Position numbers and translations under genes: made by a program. Positions 42,965 through 51,253 of a DNA stretch of 64,000 nucleotides are shown here, piece by piece (positions within the stretch are counted from its first letter, which is position 1; each line of letters opens with the position of its first letter). Under the pieces are notes generated by a model. That model had not been told where the DNA came from and searched no databases. It saw only the letters and a list, made by a program, of their open reading frames with translations. Source of the stretch: Streptomyces sp. PT12 (GTDB lineage Bacteria > Actinomycetota > Actinomycetes > Streptomycetales > Streptomycetaceae); the NCBI RefSeq assembly GCF_003311645.1, contig NZ_QEST01000080.1, positions 124,001-188,000 of the forward strand, written 5' to 3'.

Positions 42965-45904
42965 ATGCCTGTCCATGTCGCCCGCGTCATCGGTCGTGAC
43001 GGCGAAGTCGCACGCCTCACCGGCCTGTTGAGCCAGACCCGGCGGGGACGCGGCAGCGCCGTATTCCTGGTGGGCGAGGGCGGCATCGGCAAGTCGAGGC
43101 TCGCCGCCGAGGCCGCGGGGATCGCCGTCGACCAGCGCATGCGCGTCCTGCGCGGACGCAGCGGCACCATCGGGCCCGTGGTGCCGCTGCGTCCGCTGAG
43201 CGAGGCGTTGATGCCCCTCTTCCGCGGCGGCGACGTCGCCGATGTGCTGGCCGACCCCCACCTCGGGCCCTACCGGCCCGTGCTCGGCCGCCTCATCCCC
43301 GACCTCGCCGAGGGCCACCGCGAGGGCAGCTCCATGGTGGTCCTCGGCGAGGCGCTGCTGCGCCTGCTGACCGCCCTCGGCAGGGACCGCGCGAACCTCC
43401 TCGTCATGGAGGACCTGCACGACGCCGACACCGAGACGCTCGCCGTACTCGAATACCTCATCGACAACGTCGACGGCCTGCCCGTCATGCTGCTCGGCAC
43501 CGTCAGGGCCGAGGAGTGCCCCGCGATGGACCTGGCGCGCGCCACCGCGCGGCGCCGGGCCAGCACCCTGCTCAGGCTCCCGCTGCTCAGCCGCGACGAT
43601 GTCGCGCGCATGGTGGGCGACTGCCTGCGGGTCCCCCCCGACGAGGTCCCCGAGGAAGCCCTTGAGCGCCTGTGGAACGACAGCGTCGGAAACCCCTTCC
43701 TCGTCGAGGAGTTGCTCCAGGGCATGATCGGCAACGGGTCGCTCGTGCGGTCCGAGAGCGGCTGGCGCGCCGACGGCGACCTGCGCAGCGACGTCTCGAG
43801 CGCCCTGCTGTGGGGCACGGTGCGCCGCATCGACCGGCTCGGGCCCCAGGGGATGCGGCTGCTGTCCGCCGCCTCCGTGCTGGGGCGGCGCTTCTCCCTC
43901 TCGGTCCTCCAACGGATGACCGGGATCGACGACCACAGCCTGCTCAGCCATCTGCACGCCGGGGTCGCCGCACAGCTGGTCGTCCCCGACGAACCGGCCC
44001 CCGACTGGTACGCGTTCCGGCACCCGCTCACCGTCGAGTCGATGCTCGCGCAGCTCACCCCCGTTAGCCGGGCCGCGCTCTCCGAGCAGGCGGCCGACGC
44101 GATCGAGGCGCTGCACCCCGAGCTGCCCGGCTCCTGGTGCCCGCTGGCCGCCGAGCTGCGCGCCGCCGCGGGCGACGACGCCAGGGCGGGGCGGCTGTTC
44201 GCGACGGCGGGCCGCAGGGCGCTGGCCGGGGGCGCCGTCGGCTCGGCCATCACCCTGCTCGACCGCGCCGAGCGGCTGCTCGCCTCGGGGTCCGATCTCA
44301 CCGCGCGCGCCGAGGCGTTGGAGCACCTGATCCCCGCGCTCGCCGAGGCCGGGGACTTCGAGCGCGCCTTCAGCCTGACCGAACGCCCGGGCGAGCTGGT
44401 CCGCTCGGGCCTCGGCGCGCCCCGGGTGGCCGCCCTGCACACCAAGCTCGCCAAGGCCGCGCACCTGGCGGGCCGCTGGGCCGACGGCAACGCCCAGATC
44501 GCGCTGGCCCGCGCGCAGCTGGGCGGCGAGGCCGAAGGGTCGCACACGGCGTCCGTCGACGTGACCGAGGCGTATCTGGCCGTGGACACCCCCGGGCCCG
44601 AACGCACCAGGTACGCCGAGAAGCTGGCCCGCCGCGCCATCGAGGCGGCCGAGGCGCACGGCCTGCCCGCGGTGGCCTGCGAGGCATGGCAGCTGCGCGG
44701 CATCCTGGCCAGGGAGCGCGACCTGGACGAGGCCACCGCCTACTCACGGCAGGCGCTGCGCATCGCCGAGCGGCACAACCTCCCCATCCACCGGATCTAC
44801 GCCATGTCGCGGATCGGCGGCGACCGCTGGCTCGCCGACGGCTCGACCGAGGGCCTTGAGGCCGTGCGGGCCGAGGCGCAGCGGGTCGGCGCGATCACGG
44901 TCGTCCACATCACCGACGGCATCCTCTACCTGCACGCCGTCCTGGGCGGGCGGCAGGCCGACGGGGCGCGGCTGAGCGACGAGTGCCTGGCCACGGCCGC
45001 CAGGCTGCGGCTGGGCTCGGTGGCCCGCTATGTGCTGATGGCCAAGGCGACGGCGGCGGCCCACCGGGCTGACCGCGCGGCGATGGAGCGCGAGCTGGCC
45101 GAGTTCGAACGCTGGGACGGCAGCGGCTCGCCCGAGGAGCCGCTGGCGGTCGGGCTCGCCCAGGTGTTCTGCTCTCTACTTGAGGAGGACAGGGCGCGGG
45201 CGCTCCAGGAGCTGGGCGCGCTCTCGGCGTTGGAGGAGAAGAGCCCCAGCGTCTTCCACCTGGCGGGGCGGCACGGCCTCGGTCTGTTCCTCGACGTCCT
45301 CGGCGGGGCGGCGGGGCGCGCCCAGTACGAGGCGGTCGTGGACACCGCGGCGGGCCGCATGCGCTGGAACCGGCACTTTGTGCTCCTCGCGCACGCCGCG
45401 CTGCTCGGCCGCGAGGGCCGCCACGACGAGGCGCTGGCCACGGCCCGCGAGGCGCAGGAGCTCGCGGCGCCGCACCCGTTGGCGCTCCACCTCGGGCTGC
45501 GGCTCCTGGGCGAGGAGGCGCACGAGGCGGGCTGGGGCGAGCCCGTGGACTGGCTGCGCAGGGCCGAGCACTACTTCCAGCGGGCGTCCGTGCCCACCGT
45601 GGCGGGCGCCTGCCGCGCGCTGCTGCGCCAGATGGGCGCCTCGGTCCGCCAGTACCGCGACGGCAGCGACCGCATCCCGCTCCAGCTGCGCGCCCAGGGG
45701 GTGACGGTCCGCGAGTACGAGGTGTTCCAGCTGCTCGCCGACCGCCCGAGCAACAAGGACATCGCCCGCCGCCTGCACATCTCGCCGCGCACGGCGGAGA
45801 AGCACGTGGCGAGCCTGATAGCCAAGACGTTCCAGGACAACAGGGACGCCCTGTGCGACCTGTCCGCGTCCCTGGCGACCTCGAAGAGCCCCGAGGGGGC
45901 CTGA
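42965..45904 (+). CDS. LAL-type LuxR-family transcriptional regulator
   Basis: The 979-residue protein starts MPVHVARVIGRDGEVARL. Walker A is VGEGGIGKSRLA (Lys43), followed by the AAA/STAND signalling domain and a long helical TPR-like middle. The C-terminal LuxR-type HTH (about 900-965) has the usual phrases VTVREYEVFQLLADRPSNKDIARRL and SPRTAEKHVASLIAKT, each read in part here. Such large ATP-binding regulators activate antibiotic clusters in Streptomyces. It lies 78 bases after the peptide operon, on the same strand, and could also be partly read from that operon. It ends convergent with the LLM oxidoreductase. Confidence 0.9.
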   Translation: MPVHVARVIGRDGEVARLTGLLSQTRRGRGSAVFLVGEGGIGKSRLAAEAAGIAVDQRMRVLRGRSGTIGPVVPLRPLSEALMPLFRGGDVADVLADPHLGPYRPVLGRLIPDLAEGHREGSSMVVLGEALLRLLTALGRDRANLLVMEDLHDADTETLAVLEYLIDNVDGLPVMLLGTVRAEECPAMDLARATARRRASTLLRLPLLSRDDVARMVGDCLRVPPDEVPEEALERLWNDSVGNPFLVEELLQGMIGNGSLVRSESGWRADGDLRSDVSSALLWGTVRRIDRLGPQGMRLLSAASVLGRRFSLSVLQRMTGIDDHSLLSHLHAGVAAQLVVPDEPAPDWYAFRHPLTVESMLAQLTPVSRAALSEQAADAIEALHPELPGSWCPLAAELRAAAGDDARAGRLFATAGRRALAGGAVGSAITLLDRAERLLASGSDLTARAEALEHLIPALAEAGDFERAFSLTERPGELVRSGLGAPRVAALHTKLAKAAHLAGRWADGNAQIALARAQLGGEAEGSHTASVDVTEAYLAVDTPGPERTRYAEKLARRAIEAAEAHGLPAVACEAWQLRGILARERDLDEATAYSRQALRIAERHNLPIHRIYAMSRIGGDRWLADGSTEGLEAVRAEAQRVGAITVVHITDGILYLHAVLGGRQADGARLSDECLATAARLRLGSVARYVLMAKATAAAHRADRAAMERELAEFERWDGSGSPEEPLAVGLAQVFCSLLEEDRARALQELGALSALEEKSPSVFHLAGRHGLGLFLDVLGGAAGRAQYEAVVDTAAGRMRWNRHFVLLAHAALLGREGRHDEALATAREAQELAAPHPLALHLGLRLLGEEAHEAGWGEPVDWLRRAEHYFQRASVPTVAGACRALLRQMGASVRQYRDGSDRIPLQLRAQGVTVREYEVFQLLADRPSNKDIARRLHISPRTAEKHVASLIAKTFQDNRDALCDLSASLATSKSPEGA

Positions 45905-45955
45905 GGGGCCTGAAGGGCGCGGTCCTTGATCCGCCGTCACGGTGTTGACCCGCCG

Positions 45956-46900
45956 TCACCCGACCGACGTGCGGGAGGCGAGGCGGCCCGCCAGGTGCCA
46001 GGTGCGTTCGCGTTCGCGGGGCGAGCGCAGGCCCGTCTGGGTCAGCACCACCTCCGTCGCCCCCGCGTCGAAGTAGCGGCGGATGCCCGCGGCGACGGTG
46101 TGCTCGTCGCCGATCAGGGCGAGTTCGACGGGGTGCGTGGCGCCCTCGGCGGCCAGCACCTGCCGGTAGGAGGGAACGGTGGCGTAGGCGCTGAGGTGCA
46201 CGGCGGCGATCTGGCGCACCACGTCGACGTCGTCGGTCACCACGGCGGGCACCGCCGCCACGATCCTGGGCACGGGCCGCGCCGCCCCGGCCGCGGCCGC
46301 GGTGACCACGGGCACGATCCGCTCGGCCAGCGTGCGCGGCCCGGCGAGGAACGGCAGGGTGCCATCGGCCAGTTCGCCGGTGACGGCAAGCGCCTGCGGA
46401 CCCATCGCCGCGACCAGCAGCGGGGCCCCGGCGCCGCCCGCGACGGCGGTGGGCAGGGGGGGCCGCGCGGTGACGGTGCGCCCTTCGAGCAGCGGCCGTT
46501 CACCCGCGAGCGCCTGCCGCAGCACGGTCAACGACTCGCGCAGATGCCGGATCGGCGGCGGATACGGGGTGCCATAGGCGGGTTCGAGCAGATCACGCAC
46601 GCCCGTGCCGACGCCGAGGACGAACCGCCCGCCGGTGGCCGCCTGCGCGGTCTGCGCGTGCGACGCCAGCGTCAGGGGGTGGCGCGGGTAGAGCGGGACG
46701 ACATGGGTGCCCACCGTGATCCCCGGCACCTCGCGGCCCGCGATCGCGGCGAGCGTGATCGCGTCGTGCTGGAACAGCTGGCTGAACCAGACCGACGTCA
46801 GGCCCGCGTCGGCGGCCTGGCGCGCCTGGCCGACGAGCTGGTCGACGGCGTTGCCGTGCCAGACGACGTCTCCAGCGGGGAGCGCGACTCCGATGGTCAT
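45956..46900 (-). CDS. LLM-class F420-dependent oxidoreductase
   Basis: The 314-residue protein begins MTIGVALPAGDVVWHGNAVD; its ATG overlaps the SARP gene stop (ATGA). The luciferase-like TIM-barrel pattern is clear: AGLTSVWFSQLFQHDAITL, RFVLGVGTGVRD, and AMGPQALAVTGELADGTLPF. Members of this family use F420 or FMN to reduce or oxidise small molecules in many actinomycete pathways. It is the last gene of a three-gene minus-strand operon with a decarboxylase and a SARP. Its substrate cannot be predicted. Confidence 0.87.
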   Translation of the reverse strand: MTIGVALPAGDVVWHGNAVDQLVGQARQAADAGLTSVWFSQLFQHDAITLAAIAGREVPGITVGTHVVPLYPRHPLTLASHAQTAQAATGGRFVLGVGTGVRDLLEPAYGTPYPPPIRHLRESLTVLRQALAGERPLLEGRTVTARPPLPTAVAGGAGAPLLVAAMGPQALAVTGELADGTLPFLAGPRTLAERIVPVVTAAAAGAARPVPRIVAAVPAVVTDDVDVVRQIAAVHLSAYATVPSYRQVLAAEGATHPVELALIGDEHTVAAGIRRYFDAGATEVVLTQTGLRSPRERERTWHLAGRLASRTSVG

Positions 46901-49356
46901 GCGGTGTGTTCCCTTCGTGTGAGCGCCGGTTGGCCCGCGGGGGCGCGGCGCGTTTCGGGTCGTGCGCGGGTCCTGGACTGCCGGGCCGTGGCCCCGCGGT
47001 CGGCGTCGTCGAACGCCGCCCTGGCCGCGAGCAGGTGGCGCAGGGCGGCCTCGCCCGCCCGGTCCCCGGCGCGCAGCGCGGCCCGCAGGGCGCACGCGCC
47101 CGCCTCGCGCCATTCGGCCGTGCGGGCCTGCTCACCGCCTGGGCCAGCGGCGGCGACCGCCAGGCCCCAGCTGTGGGCGGCCTCGCCGACCGCGGCGGCC
47201 TGGCGGACGGCGGCGAGCAGGGCCGTTCGCTCGGCCGCCCACCGGTCGCCAGGACCGGCGAGGACCGCCTCCACGACGGGCGCGGCCAGCGGCCAGCGGG
47301 CGGCGGGCCCGCGGGGCGGGCGCGGGCCGCCGCGGCGCGCCGCGGCCTCGTCGGCCAGGTGCAGCCACGCCCCGAACACCCGGCGCAGCGCGGCCCTTCG
47401 CTCCTCGGGCGGCTCGTTCGCGGCCAGCAGCTCGCGCGCCAGGAGGCGGGCCAGCGGGTGGACGCGATAGCGGGCGGCGGCGCCCGTGCCGCCCACGACG
47501 TCCACCAGGCGCGCGTCGACCAGGGTCTCCAACGCCTCGGCCGCGGTGCGGGGTTCGTCGTCGAGCAGCGGGGCGGCGAGCCACGCGGCGCAGGTGCCGG
47601 TCTCCAGCAGGCCCAGCCTGCCGAACAGGCGCCTGGCCGCGGGCGGCAGCGTCTCATAGCCGCGGCGCAGGCTCGCGCGCACGTCGATGCCGTGGTGGCC
47701 GAGGTGATCGAGCCGGGTCCGCTCGTCGCGCAGGCCCGCCACCAGGTCGGCCAGCGTCCAGTGCGGGCGCGCGGCAAGGCGCGCCGCCGCCCCGGCCAGC
47801 GCGAGCTGCAACCCCCCGCACAGCGCGGCCAGTTCGCGGGCCTCACGCGGCTCGGCGCCGACCCGTTCGGGCCCGAGCAGGGCGGAGAGCAGCTCGATGG
47901 CGCCCCGGGTGTCGAGCACGTCGAGCTCGTAACGGGCGGACCCGGGCGGCGCCGCGGTCCTCGCGCGGGTCGTCACGATCAGACGGCAGTGCGAGGCCCC
48001 CGGCACCAGCGGCCTGATCTGCGCCTCGTCCGCGGCGTCCTCGATCACGGTGAGCACCCGGCGCCCGGCGAGCGCGCTGCGGTAGAGGGCCGCGCGCCCC
48101 TCCAGGTCGGCGGGGATCTCGGCGGCGGCGAACCCCAGCGCCCACAGAAAGCTCTCCAGCACGTCCGCGATGTCATCGGCGCGGCCCGCTCGCCCCGCGC
48201 GCTCGCCGCGGTCGGCGAGCCCCGCGTAGAGCTGCCCGTCGGGGAACTCGGGCGCCAGGGCGTGCGCGGCCTCCAGGGCCAGCGCCGACTTGCCGACGCC
48301 GCCGCGCCCCGTGATCACCGCGACCCCGGCGGCGCCCGAGCCGGGGTCGGCGAGCAGCCGCGCCCGCAGCGCCGCGAGCACGTCGGCGCGTCCGGTGAAG
48401 GGCGCCGTGCGCGCGGGCAGCATGCGCGGCACGGGTCTCGCGCCGCCCGGAGGCGGGGGAACGGGCTCGCGCGGGCCGGGGTCGGCCCTCCCCGTCAGGA
48501 TGTCCTGGTGGAGGCGGCGCAGCTCGGGCCCGGGTTCAAGACCCAGCTCGGCCACCAGCGTGGCGCGCAGCGAACGGTAGGCGGCCAGCGCCTCGACGCG
48601 GCGGCCACCGCGGTGGAGCGCGGTCATGAGCTGGCCCACGAACCGTTCCCGCAGGGGGTGTTCGGCGACCATCGCGGCCAGGTCGACGGCCACCTCGCGG
48701 TGCAGGCCCAGGCGCAGCTCGGCCTCGGCGCAGTCCTCGACGGCCTCGATCCGCCGCTCGGCGGCGCGCACCGCGTGGTCGCGCACCACCGGGCTGTCGA
48801 CGCCCGCCATCGGCTCGCCCCGCCACAGCGCGAGGGCTTCCCGCAGCGCGCGCCTGGCGAGGTGGGGCGCCCCCGCGGCCAGCGCGGCCCTGCCGCGGGT
48901 CACCAGGTCCTCGAAGACGGTCAGGTCCAGCTCGTCGCGGTCCACCTCGATGACATAGCCGACGCCACGCGTGCGGATGCGCTCCCCCAGGCCCGCCCGG
49001 TCGAGCAGCCGCCGCAGGGCGGAGACGGCCGTCTGCACCTGAGCGCGGGCGGTCGCGGGCGGGCCCGCGCCCCACAGGGCGTCCACCAGCCCTTCGAGCG
49101 ACACCAGCCTGCCCGCGTTCAACAGCAGCAGGGCGAGCACCACTTGCTGGCGGCGCGCGGTCACCAGCACCTGCTCCCTGCCGTGCACCTGCATCAGCCC
49201 GAGCACGCGGAAGCACGGGGCGGCGGCGAGGTCGCCAGGCGGGGCGGGCGCGGGCGCGCGGTAGGTGGCGTGCGCCGCGGGGCCCCGGTCCTGGCCCTGG
49301 CTCTGGCCCTGGCTCTGGCCCTGGCTCTGGTCGGTCATGAGGTCGAGAGTCCGCAC
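46897..49356 (-). CDS. SARP/AfsR-type regulator with NB-ARC domain
   Basis: The GTG at 49356 is chosen because AGGGGGAA precedes it; an in-frame ATG lies at 49338. The 819-residue product has a winged-helix DNA-binding domain (FRVLGLMQVHGREQVLVTA to GVGYVIEV), a BTAD domain (from DLTVFEDLV, with REALALWRGEPMAG and YRSLRATLVAELGLEPG), and an NB-ARC ATPase with Walker A VITGRGGVGKSALA near residue 350. The C-terminal TPR region of AfsR seems short or missing. The N-terminus has a Gln-Ser/Gly DNA repeat (QSQGQSQGQSQGQ). SARPs bind direct repeats next to -10 boxes of cluster promoters; see the repeats at 51078 and 51105. Confidence 0.9.
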   Translation of the reverse strand: MRTLDLMTDQSQGQSQGQSQGQDRGPAAHATYRAPAPAPPGDLAAAPCFRVLGLMQVHGREQVLVTARRQQVVLALLLLNAGRLVSLEGLVDALWGAGPPATARAQVQTAVSALRRLLDRAGLGERIRTRGVGYVIEVDRDELDLTVFEDLVTRGRAALAAGAPHLARRALREALALWRGEPMAGVDSPVVRDHAVRAAERRIEAVEDCAEAELRLGLHREVAVDLAAMVAEHPLRERFVGQLMTALHRGGRRVEALAAYRSLRATLVAELGLEPGPELRRLHQDILTGRADPGPREPVPPPPGGARPVPRMLPARTAPFTGRADVLAALRARLLADPGSGAAGVAVITGRGGVGKSALALEAAHALAPEFPDGQLYAGLADRGERAGRAGRADDIADVLESFLWALGFAAAEIPADLEGRAALYRSALAGRRVLTVIEDAADEAQIRPLVPGASHCRLIVTTRARTAAPPGSARYELDVLDTRGAIELLSALLGPERVGAEPREARELAALCGGLQLALAGAAARLAARPHWTLADLVAGLRDERTRLDHLGHHGIDVRASLRRGYETLPPAARRLFGRLGLLETGTCAAWLAAPLLDDEPRTAAEALETLVDARLVDVVGGTGAAARYRVHPLARLLARELLAANEPPEERRAALRRVFGAWLHLADEAAARRGGPRPPRGPAARWPLAAPVVEAVLAGPGDRWAAERTALLAAVRQAAAVGEAAHSWGLAVAAAGPGGEQARTAEWREAGACALRAALRAGDRAGEAALRHLLAARAAFDDADRGATARQSRTRARPETRRAPAGQPALTRREHTA
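49297..49332. repeat. 12-base repeats at the SARP N-terminus
   Basis: CTGGCTCTGGCC-type units occur about three times in a row and code for repeated Gln-Ser-Gln-Gly in the first 20 residues of the regulator. Confidence 0.8.
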
Positions 49357-49420
49357 TGCTTCCCCCTGGGGTCGCTGGCGGGGCGCCAGCGGAGGCGCCG
49401 CGCCATGGGTTTCGTGGCCG

Positions 49421-50764
49421 TCAGACGAGCACCTCGACCGGCGCCGGATGGCCGAGGAACGCGGTCGGGCTGGCCGTCAGGCCGTACGCGCCCGCCTGGA
49501 AGATCGCGATGAGGTCGCCGATCTCCGCCCTCGGCAGGTCCACCCGGTCGCCGAGCAGGTCGAGCGGCGTGCACAGGCAGCCGACGACCGTGACGGTCTC
49601 GGGGGCCGCCTCCCGATCGGCGGCGGCGCGGCCTGCGGTGGTGGCGCGGTCGGTGGCGCGGTCGGCGACCGCGAGCGGGTAGTTGCGGCGGATGACCTGG
49701 CCGAAGTTGCCCGAGGCCGCGAGCTGGTGGTGCAGGCCGCCGTCCACCACGAGGAACGTGGTGCCGCGCGACTCCTTGCGGTCGATCACCCGGGTCACAT
49801 ACACGCCCGCCTCGCCGACCAGGTAGCGGCCGAGCTCGATCACCACGCGGGCGTCCGGCAGTTGGGGGCGCACGCGGGTGGCCATCAGCTCGGCCAGGTT
49901 CTCGCCCACCTCGGCCAGGTCGAGCGGCTGGTCCCTCGGCGCGTAGGGGATGCCGAAGCCGCCGCCGAGGTTGAGATAGCGCAACGGGCCGGGCGCGGCT
50001 TCGGCCAGCCGCAACGCCAGGTCCACGGTGCGGCGTTGGGCCTCTGACACGCTGTCGGCCCGAAGGTTCTGGGAGCCCGCGAAGACATGGAAGCCGAGGA
50101 AGTCGAGCCCCGCGGCGGCGAGTTCGGCCAGCACCTCGGGCACGCGTTCGGCGTCGATCCCGAACTGCTGGGCGCCGCCGCCGAGGCGCATCCCGGCGCC
50201 CTTGACGGTGAAGTCGGGGTTCACCCGCAGCGCCACCCGGGCGCGCAGCCCGAGCCGTTCGGCCACGTCACGCACCCGCGCCAGCTCGTTGCGTGACTCC
50301 AGCTCGACGGTGACGCCGGCGGCCACCGCCTGGGTCAGCTCGGCCGTGGTCTTGCCCGGTCCGGCGAAGCTCACCCGCTCGGGCGGCACCGGGGTGTCGA
50401 GGGCGTGGCGCAGCTCACCGCCCGAGGCGACGTCGAAGCCGTCGACGAGCGCGGCCATGTGGTGCAGGACGGCGGGCATGGGGTTGGCCTTGACGGCGTA
50501 GCTCAGCTCGACGTCACGCGGCAGCGCGGCGCGCACGTCGGCGACGCGCCGGGTGATCCGTTCGCGGTCGTAGGCGAAGAACGGCGTGCTCCCGACGCGG
50601 GCCGCGAGCACGCGCGCGGATATTCCGCCGACCGTGATATTCCCGTCCGCGGGAATCGCGCCCGCCGGATTCTTGCCCGCCGGATTCTTGCCCGCCGGAT
50701 CGGCGCCCGCGTTCCCTTCCCTATGGCCGGGAAAGGCCGTCTCCCGCACGTGTGTGTTCGCCAT
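49421..50764 (-). CDS. PLP-dependent decarboxylase, alanine-racemase fold, second paralogue
   Basis: The 447-residue enzyme starts at the ATG at 50764 with AGAGG upstream. PLP-binding Lys92 lies in SYAVKANPMPA; GGGFGIPYAP is the Gly-rich loop and Cys398 in CLCTPLDLL the active-site Cys. Compared with the 26702-28030 enzyme it has a longer N-terminus with a 15-base DNA repeat (AGKNPAGKNPAGAIPADG) and a closer likeness to decarboxylases found beside acyl-carrier systems. It is first in an operon with the SARP and LLM genes and divergent from the PKS. It may make an aminoacyl building block for the PKS or for the peptide pathway. Substrate unknown. Confidence 0.85.
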   Translation of the reverse strand: MANTHVRETAFPGHREGNAGADPAGKNPAGKNPAGAIPADGNITVGGISARVLAARVGSTPFFAYDRERITRRVADVRAALPRDVELSYAVKANPMPAVLHHMAALVDGFDVASGGELRHALDTPVPPERVSFAGPGKTTAELTQAVAAGVTVELESRNELARVRDVAERLGLRARVALRVNPDFTVKGAGMRLGGGAQQFGIDAERVPEVLAELAAAGLDFLGFHVFAGSQNLRADSVSEAQRRTVDLALRLAEAAPGPLRYLNLGGGFGIPYAPRDQPLDLAEVGENLAELMATRVRPQLPDARVVIELGRYLVGEAGVYVTRVIDRKESRGTTFLVVDGGLHHQLAASGNFGQVIRRNYPLAVADRATDRATTAGRAAADREAAPETVTVVGCLCTPLDLLGDRVDLPRAEIGDLIAIFQAGAYGLTASPTAFLGHPAPVEVLV

Positions 50765-51063
50765 CGCAACAACCTCTGCTCGCCTCGAAGCTCGCCCTGA
50801 GCACCCACCCTGAGCGCGCCGGGGAGAGACACCCCGGCCCACTCATCGAGAACTGTCCCAAGCGGGTGGTGGGGGCGCATGGGTAGGCGACCCCCATATT
50901 CCCCACGGACTCCCCACACTCCCATCACGCGCCGCACGGCCCGGGAAAGCCGCAGCTCAGAGGCGTGACGGGCGAGGGCTGGGCGGGCGCCCGCGGGCAT
51001 TGGGCGGGCGTTGGCAGCTTCTTGCCCACGATTACCTGCCACCGCACAAGCCCTTTGATCTTC

Positions 51064-51092
51064 TTGACGTTCCTCCTGGCCGGATCCAGGAT
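51064..51092 (+). promoter_or_regulatory. Promoter for the PKS genes with overlapping direct repeats
   Basis: TTGACG (51064-51069), a 17-base spacer and CAGGAT (51087-51092) fit the vegetative sigma factor consensus of streptomycetes. GGCCGGATCC occurs at 51078-51087, reaching into the -10 box, and again at 51105-51114, 27 bases further. Such a repeat over a promoter may be a binding site for the SARP or LAL regulator nearby; not proven. Confidence 0.55.
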
Positions 51093-51198
51093 CGGTATTC
51101 GTTCGGCCGGATCCGACCGGCAGGGGCGCGGCGGGGATTCCCCCGTTCTCTCCTTTCACGCCCCCGCGGAACTCCTCTTTCCCATGTCCTCCCCGGCT

Positions 51199-51210
51199 GC
51201 TTGATCAAGC
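51199..51210. promoter_or_regulatory. 12-bp perfect palindrome before the PKS start
   Basis: GCTTGATCAAGC is a perfect palindrome about 45 bases before the chosen start codon, in the leader of the PKS message. It may be an operator for a dimeric repressor, or chance. Confidence 0.35.
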
Positions 51211-51253
51211 CTTGACCAGTCCTATCCGAATGCGCGTGACGGCGGGTGATTGC

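Larger units (their letters stand above)
50765..51253. promoter_or_regulatory. 489-base divergent region between decarboxylase 2 and the PKS
   Basis: No convincing gene is found here; short open frames lack ribosome binding sites and family signals. A perfect 7-bp hairpin, GCCGGGG (50818-50824) and CCCCGGC (50832-50838), lies in the leader of the decarboxylase. The right half is relatively AT-rich and contains a good plus-strand promoter, a direct repeat and a palindrome, listed separately. Confidence 0.55.

Noticed and set aside
45905-45955. Terminator between the convergent LAL and LLM genes
   Set aside because: Only a direct repeat (CCGCCGTCAC twice) is visible; I found no stable inverted repeat.
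50965-51204. Possible 79-codon gene before the PKS
   Set aside because: No ribosome binding site or family pattern, and it overlaps the best promoter for the PKS.
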